A stretch of DNA of 64,000 nucleotides, taken from contig NZ_CP172056.1 of NCBI RefSeq assembly GCF_049860565.1, positions 3,844,001 to 3,908,000 on the forward strand. Direction: 5' to 3'. A model generated the notes under the pieces. The model worked only from the letters and a program-made list of their open reading frames with translations. It searched no databases and was not told the DNA's origin. The stretch comes from Desulfitobacterium_A nosdiversum (GTDB taxonomy: Bacteria; Bacillota; Desulfitobacteriia; Desulfitobacteriales; Desulfitobacteriaceae). A program made the translations under genes and the position numbers. Below, one piece after another: positions 8,586-17,610 of this stretch. Positions within the stretch are counted from its first letter, which is position 1; every line of letters starts with the position of its first letter.

Positions 8586-9967
8586 TTCTCGACACCTTTA
8601 TCCTGTATCCAGCACTTCCAATAATGCCAAAGTTCTGGATAACCTGCAAAATTTAGATGAAGGTAGGATCCAAAAACATTTCCTTTTGCATATCCCTCCA
8701 TTTTGTGAAACTTTCCTGTTTTAAACAATTGATAGGCGTAAAAGCCCTCCGTCTCCGGGTTAGCTCTAAATTGAACTTGGGAATAGTGAAATTCATGACC
8801 CTGTACAGAAGTTCCCTTTGAACCAAAGAACGTATCCTTAGCAAGAATCCCAGCTCGATACCCCAAGCCTTGCAGACGAGAAGTCATCTCCGCTTTCATA
8901 GGAATTATAGAAACCATTGGAAACTGTTTCCCTTCAAAATCTTTAACCGATTCTCCGAGATACATATACCCTCCGCATTCCGCATAGATTGCTTTCCCTG
9001 AATCCGCAAATTCCTGAAGAGATTGATGAAAGGAATGGTTCCGGCTCAGTTCCTCAAGATGCAGTTCCGGAAAACCTCCGCCGAGAAAAATCCCATCCAG
9101 ATGATCAGGCAGAGCCGAATCGTGCAAAGGACTAAACGGTATGAGCGTAAACCCTAATGCTTCAGCTTCTTCCAAAGCATCTTGATAATAAAAGGAAAAG
9201 GCTTCATCCCGAGCGATTCCTAACCGCGGCCGAAAATCATCGGGATTTCTTCGACAAGATGTCGGCTTCTTTTCGAGATAATCGGATGTTTTCAACATTA
9301 TTTTTTCAAGCTGATCCAAATCAATATATTTTGTAATGATTCGATATAAGTCTTCCCAGAAGGAATCCTGGAATTTACGTTCCTGAGAAGGCACTAACCC
9401 CAAATGGCGTTCCGGAAGATGCAGGGCCTCTTCCTTAGGAACTGCCCCTACAATCGGAACTTCTATTTCTGCCATCGCTTCTCTTAATAGCTTTTCTTGG
9501 GAACTCGATTTAACGCGGTTGAGAATTACGCCTTGAATCTTGACTTCCGGATCAAAGGTACAAAAGCCATGAACCAAGGCTGCCGCACTGCGGGACATAT
9601 TGATCGCATCAACGACAAGGATTACCGGTGCGTTAAGCTCTTTGGCAACGTCGGCTGTACTCCCAAAGCCCTGAGTCCCCGACATTCCATCAAAAAGCCC
9701 CATTACCCCTTCGATGACAGCCCAATGATCTTTTGCCGTTCTTGCAAAAATACGGGCGAAGTGGTCCCCTAAAAGCCAGCGGTCAAGATTCCTTGAGGGA
9801 CGCCCGGTCGCCAATGCATGAAAGGTAGGATCAATATAATCAGGTCCGATTTTATATCCTTGCACCGAACGGCCTCGCTGCGTTAACGCAGCCATGATCC
9901 CTGTTGCAAGGGTTGTCTTGCCCACACCACTATGCGTTCCTGCAATTACAACACGTGGAATACTCAC
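8582..9967 (-). CDS. cbiA: Cobyrinic acid a,c-diamide synthase CbiA
   Basis: Glutamine-dependent amidation of the a and c carboxylates of cobyrinic acid. The 461 residues have an N-terminal dethiobiotin-synthetase-like ATP domain with P-loop GTHSGVGKTT (10-19), and a C-terminal class I glutamine amidotransferase domain with the nucleophile in YAECGGYMYL (about residue 330) and a C-terminal GSYLHLNF His. HSGVGKTT plus GYKIGPDYIDP fits CbiA rather than CbiP. Starts with GTG and overlaps cbiB by 4 bp. Confidence 0.95.
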   Translation of the reverse strand: MSIPRVVIAGTHSGVGKTTLATGIMAALTQRGRSVQGYKIGPDYIDPTFHALATGRPSRNLDRWLLGDHFARIFARTAKDHWAVIEGVMGLFDGMSGTQGFGSTADVAKELNAPVILVVDAINMSRSAAALVHGFCTFDPEVKIQGVILNRVKSSSQEKLLREAMAEIEVPIVGAVPKEEALHLPERHLGLVPSQERKFQDSFWEDLYRIITKYIDLDQLEKIMLKTSDYLEKKPTSCRRNPDDFRPRLGIARDEAFSFYYQDALEEAEALGFTLIPFSPLHDSALPDHLDGIFLGGGFPELHLEELSRNHSFHQSLQEFADSGKAIYAECGGYMYLGESVKDFEGKQFPMVSIIPMKAEMTSRLQGLGYRAGILAKDTFFGSKGTSVQGHEFHYSQVQFRANPETEGFYAYQLFKTGKFHKMEGYAKGNVFGSYLHLNFAGYPELWHYWKCWIQDKGVEK

Positions 9968-10941
9968 GATAGACCGCCCCCTTTAACGATAAGAATCAGC
10001 AGCAAAAACGTGCTAAAGGAGAGCCACGTTGCCCACCGGATAAGCCCCTCACAAGCAACAATATCCCTCCACGTCAGCTCATGTAAAGGATCACCCATTT
10101 CCGCTCGATGGTGAATTTCGCCGTCATAGATATTGATTCCCCCTAAACGAACTCCGAGTAAACCAGCAGCGATGCTCTCAGGATTCCCTCCATTCGGACT
10201 TGGGTGAGCTTTGGCATCTCGTTTCCAAATCAAATAAGCATGGCGAACAGGCAGCTTCTTAAGCCACCCCGCGAAAAGCAAAAATCCTACCGCGAGTCGG
10301 GCTGGAATATAGTTTGCCCAGTCATCCGTTCGTGCAGCAAACCAACCGAAATCCTGATAGCGCTCATTTCGATATCCAATCATAGAATCAAGCGTACTGA
10401 CAGCCTTAAAGGCCATTGCCAAAGGTACCCCGCCTACAGCCATGAAAAATAAGGGTGAAAGAATTCCGTCAACGAAATTCTCTGCTAACGTTTCAACAGC
10501 CCCCCGAACAATCTCCGCCTCAGCCAAATTGCTCGTATCTCGGCTTACAAACCAGCCCAGCTTTTGCCGCGCCTCAGGAAGATTTCCCTGTCTCAGCGGT
10601 GTCGAAACCGTTTTACCGGCGTCCAACAGGGACTTCCCGGCAAGTGTCGAAGCGAATAACACCACTTCTAATGCCCTGCCTAACCAAGGATGAACGTAAG
10701 CGCCCCCCCTGATAAGACCCGCTGTCAGCAAAAAGCTGAAACTTATCACGAGAATAGCCAGGAACGCTCCGCGTAACTTGCGTAGTCGGGAAGTTCCACA
10801 ATTCCAATATTTCTCACCCCAAGCAATCAGCCTCCCCATTCCAACAACGGGATGAGGCCATCCCCGGGGATCCCCTATAATCTGATCCAAAACAAAACCC
10901 CATAAGTAAGACCCTGCTGAAGAAATGATCACCTTGAACAC
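9964..10941 (-). CDS. cbiB: Adenosylcobinamide-phosphate synthase CbiB
   Basis: Integral membrane enzyme that joins aminopropanol phosphate to adenosylcobyric acid. The 325 residues have several hydrophobic helices and the CbiB signatures DQIIGDPRGWPHPVVGMG (20-37), FVSRDTSNL, RGAVETLAENFVDG and the late HPSPNGGNPES. Starts with GTG and overlaps the cbiP 3' end by 13 bp. It sits between cbiP and cbiA, matching pathway order. Confidence 0.95.
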   Translation of the reverse strand: MFKVIISSAGSYLWGFVLDQIIGDPRGWPHPVVGMGRLIAWGEKYWNCGTSRLRKLRGAFLAILVISFSFLLTAGLIRGGAYVHPWLGRALEVVLFASTLAGKSLLDAGKTVSTPLRQGNLPEARQKLGWFVSRDTSNLAEAEIVRGAVETLAENFVDGILSPLFFMAVGGVPLAMAFKAVSTLDSMIGYRNERYQDFGWFAARTDDWANYIPARLAVGFLLFAGWLKKLPVRHAYLIWKRDAKAHPSPNGGNPESIAAGLLGVRLGGINIYDGEIHHRAEMGDPLHELTWRDIVACEGLIRWATWLSFSTFLLLILIVKGGGLS

Positions 10942-12581
10942 TCACTTCCGAGACCCATAATATGACGAACTTTTTCCAAGTCGATACTTTTACGTACAAG
11001 TTCAGCGAGTTCATTAAAGGCCTGTTCTCGAATGGCTGCTTGAGAAGGGGAACGTTTCGCCGAACGCTTTTCTCCTCTTCTTTCCCAAAGCCACTCAAGC
11101 AAAGCACTTCGCAGTGAATCGTTATCAAAAAGTCCATGCAAATAGGTCCCTATAGCACTTCCCGCCTGAACCCCATCTCCATAAACTTTCTCCCGCCCCT
11201 TGATTTGGAATAACGGGGATCCCTCCGCGAAGGAACGGCCCATGTGTATTTCGTAACCCTGAACTTCCTCGCCTTGACATTTATCAAGAAAAAGAGAATT
11301 CAGGATTACGGTTCCTCGGCTTTGCACCGTATGCTTTTCAAGTGCAAACTCGGTCTCCATCGGAAGAATTCCCAGCCCTTTAATTTCTTCTAAATCAGAC
11401 TCCGTATGCAAAGGATCGCGGACAACCTTCCCCAACATCTGATAACCTCCGCAAATTCCAATCACAGGAAGATCTTCTTTCCATACAGAATAAATTTTCT
11501 CGGCTAATCCACTTTCCCATAAAAAGCGAAGATCTGCCAATGTATTTTTACTCCCGGGAATGATAACCAAATCAGGGCTGCCCCATTCTTCAAGCTCTTT
11601 CACATACCGCAAAGTCACATCGGCTTCATCTTCCAAAGGATCAAAATCCGTAAAATTCGAGAGATAAGGCAGACGAATGACCGCAATATCTAAATGATCC
11701 AAAGATAAGGAATCTGTTTCATGCTCACCGTCAGCATCTTTTCTACTGCCCTGTTTAAGCTTTGTTCCCGATGTTCCCCGTTCTTCCAAAACAACCGAAT
11801 CCTCTTCAGGAATCCGGAAATGATCGAAATAGGGAACAACTCCAACCACAGGTATTCCTGTCTTTTGTTCCAAGAAATCAAGTGCGGGTTGAAGAAGTGC
11901 GAGATCACCACGAAACTTGTTTAGGATAATCCCTCGAATCATCTGCCGTTCTTCCGGTTCCAACAATTCCAAAGTACCCACGACAGATGCAAGGGCTCCG
12001 CCCCGATCAATGTCGGCAACAAGCAAGACGGGAACTTGCCCTTCAAGGGCAACCCGCATATTGACAATATCATTTTGTTTTAGATTCACTTCTGCCGGAC
12101 TGCCTGCGCCTTCAATGATTACCACTTCATTTTCTTTGAGAAGAGCATGCAAGGCTTCTTGTACCACCGGCCAAGTTTTTCTTTGATATTCACCGTGATA
12201 ACTAAGTGCTGACATTGTGCCCTGTGCTTTTCCCATGATCACAACCTGAGACCCCGTATGTCCAGTCGGTTTTAGAAGAATCGGGTTCATCCGCACATCC
12301 GGTTCAACTCCCGCGGCCTGGGCTTGAACGACCTGAGCACGGCCCATTTCTCCGCCAGTAATTGTAATAAAAGAGTTCAGCGCCATATTTTGCGCTTTAA
12401 ACGGACTCACCTGATACCCTTCCTGATAAAAAATCCGACAGAAAGCTGCTGCTAAAACGCTCTTCCCCACATTTGAAGAGGTCCCTTGAATCATAAGCCG
12501 AGCTGCGCCGGGATGCTTCGGCGATTGTCCTTGCTTCTGAGGCTTCAGCTGTTTCTCTGTTTCTATTTCATCATGACTCAC
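10929..12581 (-). CDS. cbiP: Cobyric acid synthase CbiP (CobQ)
   Basis: Amidates the b, d, e and g carboxylates of adenosylcobyrinic acid diamide. The 550 residues have an N-terminal ATP domain with P-loop GTSSNVGKSV (about 33-42), KAQNMALNSF typical of CobQ, a C-terminal glutaminase with nucleophile IGICGGYQMLG near residue 376, and YLHGLFDN. Roughly 25 extra charged residues precede the usual start. The GTG start is supported by an excellent AGGAGGTGAT RBS. It is the first gene after a 580-bp non-coding block, so it may have its own promoter. Confidence 0.95.
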   Translation of the reverse strand: MSHDEIETEKQLKPQKQGQSPKHPGAARLMIQGTSSNVGKSVLAAAFCRIFYQEGYQVSPFKAQNMALNSFITITGGEMGRAQVVQAQAAGVEPDVRMNPILLKPTGHTGSQVVIMGKAQGTMSALSYHGEYQRKTWPVVQEALHALLKENEVVIIEGAGSPAEVNLKQNDIVNMRVALEGQVPVLLVADIDRGGALASVVGTLELLEPEERQMIRGIILNKFRGDLALLQPALDFLEQKTGIPVVGVVPYFDHFRIPEEDSVVLEERGTSGTKLKQGSRKDADGEHETDSLSLDHLDIAVIRLPYLSNFTDFDPLEDEADVTLRYVKELEEWGSPDLVIIPGSKNTLADLRFLWESGLAEKIYSVWKEDLPVIGICGGYQMLGKVVRDPLHTESDLEEIKGLGILPMETEFALEKHTVQSRGTVILNSLFLDKCQGEEVQGYEIHMGRSFAEGSPLFQIKGREKVYGDGVQAGSAIGTYLHGLFDNDSLRSALLEWLWERRGEKRSAKRSPSQAAIREQAFNELAELVRKSIDLEKVRHIMGLGSECSR

Positions 12582-12615
12582 TTTTAAATCACCTCCTGAA
12601 ATTAGTATTTTTAAA

Positions 12616-12830
12616 GCAGAGTTTCATTACAGAAGCTTAGACGTACGCTCGCAGACCAAGCTAAGGGCAAAACCGCTTGATGAAAGCTGCAGGATACCCT
12701 CAAATTCGCCATCCCTGGCTCAGTATCGGCGAGTCACATCGTGTGACTCGTCCCGCTAAATCTGAGGCAGTTTTGCCAAGCTTGGTTGTAGCTCGGCGTA
12801 GAGTCCTCGCTTTCTGTAATCGAAACTTGC
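12616..12830. repeat. Large imperfect palindromic element I between cbiC and cbiP
   Basis: Arms 12616-12675 and about 12766-12830 are inverted copies of one another: both contain GTTTC-ATTACAGAA and ACCAAGCT-GGCAAAAC-GC when read in the same direction. A perfect inner hairpin CGAGTCACA/TGTGACTCG lies at 12730-12750. No convincing ORF is present. It is MITE-like or a structured RNA; no similarity to a known family was recognised. Confidence 0.7.
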
Positions 12831-12870
12831 TTAGAAGAATTCAAAGGCATGAAATACAAAATTGCAGAAG

Positions 12871-13131
12871 GATTTTGATTTACAGGAGGGAACGGCTTCA
12901 AAGCGAGCGGCAACAAGACTTCGCGAAAAGTCCGCAGCGGAGACGGGTTGGAAACAGGACGTTTCCAACTGGCCAGTGAGGCAGGAGCCGATTTGGCCAG
13001 CGAAGACACATGGATGTGTCAAGTGTCGCATGTGCCAAGGATGGTAATCATGCGACCTCCCGTCGCAGCGGAGGACTTACGCGTTAGTCTTGTCCGCGCA
13101 GCTTACAGAGTGACCGATGTAAATCAAAATC
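12871..13131. repeat. Large palindromic, multi-hairpin element II between cbiC and cbiP
   Basis: It starts with GATTTTGATTTACA (12871-12884) and ends with its exact reverse complement (13118-13131). The similarity continues inward for about 60 bp. The centre folds into several small hairpins: GGAAAC/GTTTCC, GGC-AGGA-GCC, GACAC-ATGGAT-GTGTC (13005-13020), and GTCGCATG/CATGCGAC. With element I it fills the 580-bp gap 12582-13162. No gene is seen; short ORFs here arise from the palindromes. Confidence 0.72.
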
Positions 13132-13162
13132 ATGGTCATTTGTTCTCATAAAGTAAGCTTAT

Positions 13163-13798
13163 TTAAACCGTTCTCCCGACAGCCAAATAAATCAGTGCAT
13201 TGACAGCCGATGCCGCAAGCGGGCTGCCCCCGCGCGTTCCCAGCACTGTAATTGAGGGAATCTCCTGCTTCTGCCAAAGCAGATCCTTGGCTTCCTTCGC
13301 TCCGACAAACCCTACAGGAATCCCGACAATCAAAGCAGGCCGGTATTCAGGATTCTGTGCAAGCTCTAAGACTTCCACTAAAGCCGTCGGCGCATTGCCA
13401 ACTGCGACAATGGCACCGTTCAAACGTTCTTTATTTAAACGCAAGGCAGTCATGGTTCGAGTCAGTCCCCACTCGGCCGCTTTTTCGGGTATACGCGGGT
13501 CTCCTAAAAAACATTCCGCGCTTCCTCCCAAATCAGCAAGAGCCTTTTTGGCAATACCTGCACGGACCATTTCCACATCCGTAATAACTGGCGCCCCTTG
13601 TTTTAAAGCCTGAAGTCCAGCCTCAACGGCACGTTCATGAATCGCAATCACTGATTCCAGCTCTAAATCTCCAGTCGTATGAATTAACCGTTCGACGATC
13701 TTAAGCTCCTGCTTTTTCCATGTCTTTTGCAAATGACGATGGATAAAAGACATGCTGTCACGTTCTATTTGAGCCGGATCGGTCAGAAAATCGCTCAT
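13163..13798 (-). CDS. cbiC: Cobalt-precorrin-8 methylmutase CbiC
   Basis: Moves the methyl group from C11 to C12 to give cobyrinic acid. The 211 residues match the family length. RLIHTTGDLE near residues 40-49 holds the catalytic His; DVEMVRAGI, GNAPTAL and VGIPVGFVGAKEAK are classic CbiC/CobH motifs. ATGA overlap with cbiX upstream. It is the last gene before the palindromic block. Confidence 0.95.
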   Translation of the reverse strand: MSDFLTDPAQIERDSMSFIHRHLQKTWKKQELKIVERLIHTTGDLELESVIAIHERAVEAGLQALKQGAPVITDVEMVRAGIAKKALADLGGSAECFLGDPRIPEKAAEWGLTRTMTALRLNKERLNGAIVAVGNAPTALVEVLELAQNPEYRPALIVGIPVGFVGAKEAKDLLWQKQEIPSITVLGTRGGSPLAASAVNALIYLAVGRTV

Positions 13799-14163
13799 AC
13801 TCCTATGGCCTCCTTAATCCTTGAGCATGCTAAGGAAGCAATGGCATCATCCGCGCCAAGTTCTGCCGTAAAGACAATCTCCACGTCCGGGTGTTGCTCC
13901 TGAATTTCCCGGACCTCATTATGAATATCGACCGTAACATGAATTCCCCGAAAAAGAAATAAAGGCATAATCACAATCCGCTGAGCCCCGGTTTCTACTT
14001 TCGCCTCCACAACTTTCGGCAAGCTGGGTTCGGCATTCTCCATAAATGCCGGGGTAACTTTTTCTCCTAATATTGTTTCAACCTTATGGGCAACTTCTAT
14101 TAATCCTTCATTCGCTTCCTTCCGGCGGCTGCCGTGCCCAAGAAGAATGATTTCCGTCGTCAT
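13795..14163 (-). CDS. cbiX: Small sirohydrochlorin cobaltochelatase CbiX
   Basis: Inserts Co2+ into sirohydrochlorin, the first committed step of the cobalt-early pathway. At 122 residues it is the short single-domain type, which acts as a dimer. His10 in LLGHGSRRKEANEG and His74 in FRGIHVTVDI are the expected metal ligands. ATGA overlaps on both sides tie it to cbiJ and cbiC. It probably replaces the CbiK chelatase, which is not seen. Confidence 0.93.
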   Translation of the reverse strand: MTTEIILLGHGSRRKEANEGLIEVAHKVETILGEKVTPAFMENAEPSLPKVVEAKVETGAQRIVIMPLFLFRGIHVTVDIHNEVREIQEQHPDVEIVFTAELGADDAIASLACSRIKEAIGV

Positions 14164-14924
14164 TTTAACTCCTCCACCCTTTTCATAAAATCCTCCATTG
14201 ATTCCATAGGTTCCGAGTACTCTGTCCTTGGGCGTTCCAAAACGATAACCGGAATTCCTAGATTAAGACAGGATTTAATCTTCTCGTCCGTACCCCCAAC
14301 CTGTCCGCTTTCTTTGGTGATTACAACATCAATTTTCAACTGCTCCCAAAGCGCTTCATTGAAACGCTGACTAAAAGGCCCCTGCGCTGCAATAATTTGA
14401 TACGGCTTAAGTCCAAGTGCCTCACACTGAACTAGAACCTCGGAACGAGGCAAAACGCGGGCAAAAATTTCGCGCTCCTTAAAGCCAGGCAATTCAAGCC
14501 AGTCCTTTAAATTTTTGCTGCCCGTCGTTAAAAAGATCCGCTGCCCCAAGCGGCATGCTAGTGCACCGGCTTCCGCCAAGTCTGCCGCCCAATGAATCAG
14601 CGGAGAAGTTTCTTGAACAATCTTTGGCCTTTCCCAGCGTAAATAAGGAATTCCAACCTCTTCACTTACATGTCGGGCTAACTCATGAATTTTTTCTGCA
14701 TAGGGATGAGTCGCATCAATCAAACCCTCAATTGAATTTTGCTGAATCAGCGCTATAAACTCCGCTTGATTTAAAGCTCCATAACGCGTTTGCAAGCCTT
14801 GAGCCTCAGCAATTTGCGCTCCGTATTCTGTTAACGTTGAAACCCAGACCTGATGTCCGCGCAATTCCAGTTCACCTGCCAAATGACGTCCATCCTCAGT
14901 CCCTGCCAGAACGAACAGGTTCAT
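14160..14924 (-). CDS. cbiJ: Cobalt-precorrin-6A reductase CbiJ
   Basis: NAD(P)H-dependent reduction of the macrocycle of cobalt-precorrin-6A. The 254 residues start with LFVLAGTEDGRHLAGEL, the CobK/CbiJ N-terminal signature. DATHPYAEKIHE (about 67-78), YLRWERP and IFLTTGSKNL follow, and GIPVIVLERP is near the end. Overlaps cbiH and cbiX by 4 bp each. Confidence 0.93.
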   Translation of the reverse strand: MNLFVLAGTEDGRHLAGELELRGHQVWVSTLTEYGAQIAEAQGLQTRYGALNQAEFIALIQQNSIEGLIDATHPYAEKIHELARHVSEEVGIPYLRWERPKIVQETSPLIHWAADLAEAGALACRLGQRIFLTTGSKNLKDWLELPGFKEREIFARVLPRSEVLVQCEALGLKPYQIIAAQGPFSQRFNEALWEQLKIDVVITKESGQVGGTDEKIKSCLNLGIPVIVLERPRTEYSEPMESMEDFMKRVEELK

Positions 14925-15745
14925 AAAACATATCCTCTCGGAGTCACCATATAGGGTCCAATGACCTTGGTCTGTGAGCTTCCGATGATCACCGTCGTCA
15001 GCATATCGATCGGTAAACGCGTGAATTCTTCCAAGGTGGATATCGTGACTTGCGGAGTCTCTCCCCGCAAGGCCTCACGCACGATTCCCACAGGAGTCTC
15101 AGGTGAACGGATCTCTAAAAGGAGCTTGCGGATTTCTTCGATTTGTTCCTGCCGTCCTTTGCTTTTAGGGTTGTAGATCGCAAGTACGAAATCTCCCTCA
15201 GCCGCTAAACGCGTCCGTTTGAGGATTAGCTCCCAGGGTGTAAGAAGATCGCTTAAGCTGATCACTGCAAAATCGTGCATGAGCGGCGCACCAAGCTGAG
15301 ATGCCGCAGCGTTGGCTGCAGTCACACCGGGAATAATCTCCAAAGGCATATCGATACAGCCCGCCTCTTGCAGGCATTCAATCAGAATTCCGGCCATACC
15401 GTAAATCCCAGCGTCACCGCTGCTGACAAGAGCGACTGAGTTTCCCTCCTGCGCCAACCGTACGACCTCACGGCAGCGGTCGATCTCCTGACGCATACCT
15501 GTCGAAACTATCTTTTTCTCACCGATAAAAGGGCGAACGAGATCGATATAGGTAATATAGCCTGCAACGATTTCAACCTCTTCCCATACTTTTTGGGCTC
15601 GCACCGTCATATGCTCCGAACTTCCCGGTCCGATTCCTATAACAAAGATCTTTCCATACTTATCGCAACGGTTACTCCGTTTCGTATCTGCTTGGGAAGA
15701 ATGAGTTCCCCTTGTTTCGTCCCCAACAGGCTGGCTGCCTCGCAT
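14921..15745 (-). CDS. cbiH: Cobalt-factor III (precorrin-3B) C17-methyltransferase CbiH
   Basis: SAM-dependent C17 methylation with ring contraction. It has the tetrapyrrole methylase fold: VIGIGPGSSEHMT at about 34-46, SSGDAGIYGMAG near 106-117 and IPGVTAANAAASQLGAP near 138. The only in-frame start codon before the first motif is the ATG at 15745, 30 residues upstream. This gives an unusually long 109-bp overlap with cbiG. GGAG lies 10 nt before this ATG. The first 30 residues are polar and not conserved in the family. Confidence 0.92.
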   Translation of the reverse strand: MRGSQPVGDETRGTHSSQADTKRSNRCDKYGKIFVIGIGPGSSEHMTVRAQKVWEEVEIVAGYITYIDLVRPFIGEKKIVSTGMRQEIDRCREVVRLAQEGNSVALVSSGDAGIYGMAGILIECLQEAGCIDMPLEIIPGVTAANAAASQLGAPLMHDFAVISLSDLLTPWELILKRTRLAAEGDFVLAIYNPKSKGRQEQIEEIRKLLLEIRSPETPVGIVREALRGETPQVTISTLEEFTRLPIDMLTTVIIGSSQTKVIGPYMVTPRGYVL

Positions 15746-16836
15746 ACTCCATCCACTCCAATCTTTTCTTTCACGAATTCCGAACGTGACAACTCCTGTC
15801 GGTTAACAGCGTTCTGTATCTCACTGGCAGTAAAGCTTTGAAACGGAACACCCAGTTCTTGGGCTGCTTCAACAATTCCCGCTTCATTTTGCTTTATATC
15901 AATGCTGAAAATTCCAAGGATGCTTTGATCCGTTGCCTTGATCTTAGTCAAAGAAGCTTGAATAGCTTCAAGAACTTTTTCCTTGCTTATTCCCCGCCGG
16001 CTTCCTACTCCTATGCATAGTGCTCTTGGCACCAGAATCAGCCAGGGAAGCTTTTCTTCTTTCTCATTCGGAATTTTCTCCTTACCCCTCAAAGGCCTCG
16101 AGAAAGGAGTCACCCAAATTTGAGCTGTTTCTTTTTCCTCTGCACTAACAAAATAATAATGTTTATCCTTCTTTAAAGGATGCTCAGGAGATAAGTGGAT
16201 CTCCGACCAAATTTTAAGCTGCCCTTTGTCTAATAGATACCGATTAACTTTCTTTAATCCGTTTATGGGTTCGACCGACCATCCAAGTCGCCGAGCGTAT
16301 TCATCGGGAGCAATTAGACCGTGAACATCGGTCGCCGTCGTAATTACAGGTTGAGCTCCCAGTCGATCAGCGAGCTCCTGGGTCCAGGCATTGGCGCCCC
16401 CGAGATGGCCCGAGAGCAGGGAAATAACAAACTGTCCCTTTTCATCCAATACTAGCACGGCAGGGTCGCAATCCTTCCTTTGAATTAAAGAAGCGATTTG
16501 CCGAACCACAATTCCTGCAGCCATCACAAAAATAAGTAAGAAGGCTTCACGCCATAAATCCGGTAAAATCTCCGATAGACGTTCGAAGTTATGGCAATTA
16601 TACTTTTCCCTTATCATCTGAGAAACATCGCATTTTTTATGAATCCAAAGCTCCGGCTCTACCGGATTATCAAACAGAAAAGCTGACTCCCCAATAGAGA
16701 AACTGCTAACTTTACGCTCTTGAAACGTTTCGATAATTCTTACCCCAGTAACTAAACCTTGGTCCGTAAGAACGATAACCGCGCTTCGAAGGGCCTTTTT
16801 CGCTATAGTCCATGTATTATTTGAAAAAACAGTCAT
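15637..16836 (-). CDS. cbiG: Cobalt-precorrin-5A hydrolase CbiG
   Basis: Opens the ring-A lactone of cobalt-precorrin-5A, releasing acetaldehyde. The 399 residues have the N-terminal domain with IFVMAAGIVVR, the central LSGHLGGANAWTQELA (about 140-155), and the C-terminal CbiG domain starting ALCIGVGSRRG near 273. The first ~55 residues include MTVFSNNTWTIAKKALRS-like CbiG N-terminal sequence. The 3' end overlaps cbiH by 109 bp. Confidence 0.93.
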   Translation of the reverse strand: MTVFSNNTWTIAKKALRSAVIVLTDQGLVTGVRIIETFQERKVSSFSIGESAFLFDNPVEPELWIHKKCDVSQMIREKYNCHNFERLSEILPDLWREAFLLIFVMAAGIVVRQIASLIQRKDCDPAVLVLDEKGQFVISLLSGHLGGANAWTQELADRLGAQPVITTATDVHGLIAPDEYARRLGWSVEPINGLKKVNRYLLDKGQLKIWSEIHLSPEHPLKKDKHYYFVSAEEKETAQIWVTPFSRPLRGKEKIPNEKEEKLPWLILVPRALCIGVGSRRGISKEKVLEAIQASLTKIKATDQSILGIFSIDIKQNEAGIVEAAQELGVPFQSFTASEIQNAVNRQELSRSEFVKEKIGVDGVCEAASLLGTKQGELILPKQIRNGVTVAISMERSLL

Positions 16837-17609
16837 GATTTTTGTCCCGTCCGATATTCATGGGTAAATTCAGGATCATAAAGTTTAGAGCGCGATCCTT
16901 CGTGGAAATTCAAAAAATCTCCCACCAGAATTTGAGCTTGTTTTTTTATCCCCTCTTGTTTAACCCTTTCTTCAATGGTTGCTAAAGTTCCATAAACCTG
17001 CTGTTCATCCTCCCAGCTCGCACGATAAATCACGGCGACCGGCGTTTCCGGGGAATAGCCGGCAAGCAGTTCTTGAACCACACGTCCCATATCCTGCACA
17101 CTTAGGAAAATAGCCATGCTCGCCCGATGCTTTGCGAGTTCAGCAAGGCTTTCCCGTTCCGGAACGGGAGTACGCCCAGCCAAACGGGTCAAGATAACCG
17201 TCTGACTGACTTCAGGCACAGTAAACTCCTTTTTAACCGAAGCAGCTGCAGCAAAAACTGAACTCACTCCCGGAATTACAGTATAAGGAATGTTCTTTTT
17301 TTCAAGAGGCTCCATCTGTTCCTGAATTGCGCCATAAACGCTCGGATCCCCCGTATGGAGCCTGACCACAATTTCTTTTTGCTCTACTCCTTCGATCATC
17401 AGGCGCAGAGTATCTTCTAACGTTAAATGCGCGCTGTCATGCAAGGGAATTCCCGGCCGACAATATTGAAGGAGTTCCGGGTTAACCAGAGACCCTGCGT
17501 AAATCACGCGATCCGCAGCTTCAAGAGCTTTTTTGCCTTTAAGGGTTATCAGTTCAGGATCACCGGGTCCTGCCCCAACAAAAATGACCTGTCCTGTTTT
17601 TGCCTCCAT
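16833..17609 (-). CDS. cbiF: Cobalt-precorrin-4 C11-methyltransferase CbiF
   Basis: SAM-dependent C11 methylation. The 258 residues have VGAGPGDPELITLKG at 11-25, VIYAGSLVNPELL, HTGDPSVYGAIQEQM near 84-98, and VIPGVSSVFAAAA. This set is specific for the CobM/CbiF branch of tetrapyrrole methylases. It overlaps cbiG by 4 bp and follows cbiL with a 1-bp gap. Confidence 0.95.
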   Translation of the reverse strand: MEAKTGQVIFVGAGPGDPELITLKGKKALEAADRVIYAGSLVNPELLQYCRPGIPLHDSAHLTLEDTLRLMIEGVEQKEIVVRLHTGDPSVYGAIQEQMEPLEKKNIPYTVIPGVSSVFAAAASVKKEFTVPEVSQTVILTRLAGRTPVPERESLAELAKHRASMAIFLSVQDMGRVVQELLAGYSPETPVAVIYRASWEDEQQVYGTLATIEERVKQEGIKKQAQILVGDFLNFHEGSRSKLYDPEFTHEYRTGQKS

Positions 17610-17610
17610 A

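Noticed and set aside
12677..12979. Open frames of 60-100 codons on both strands in 12.6-13.15 kb
   Set aside because: They run through palindromic elements, have no convincing RBS and look like by-products of inverted repeats.
13200..13613. 137-codon plus-strand frame opposite cbiC
   Set aside because: Antisense shadow of a well-supported gene.
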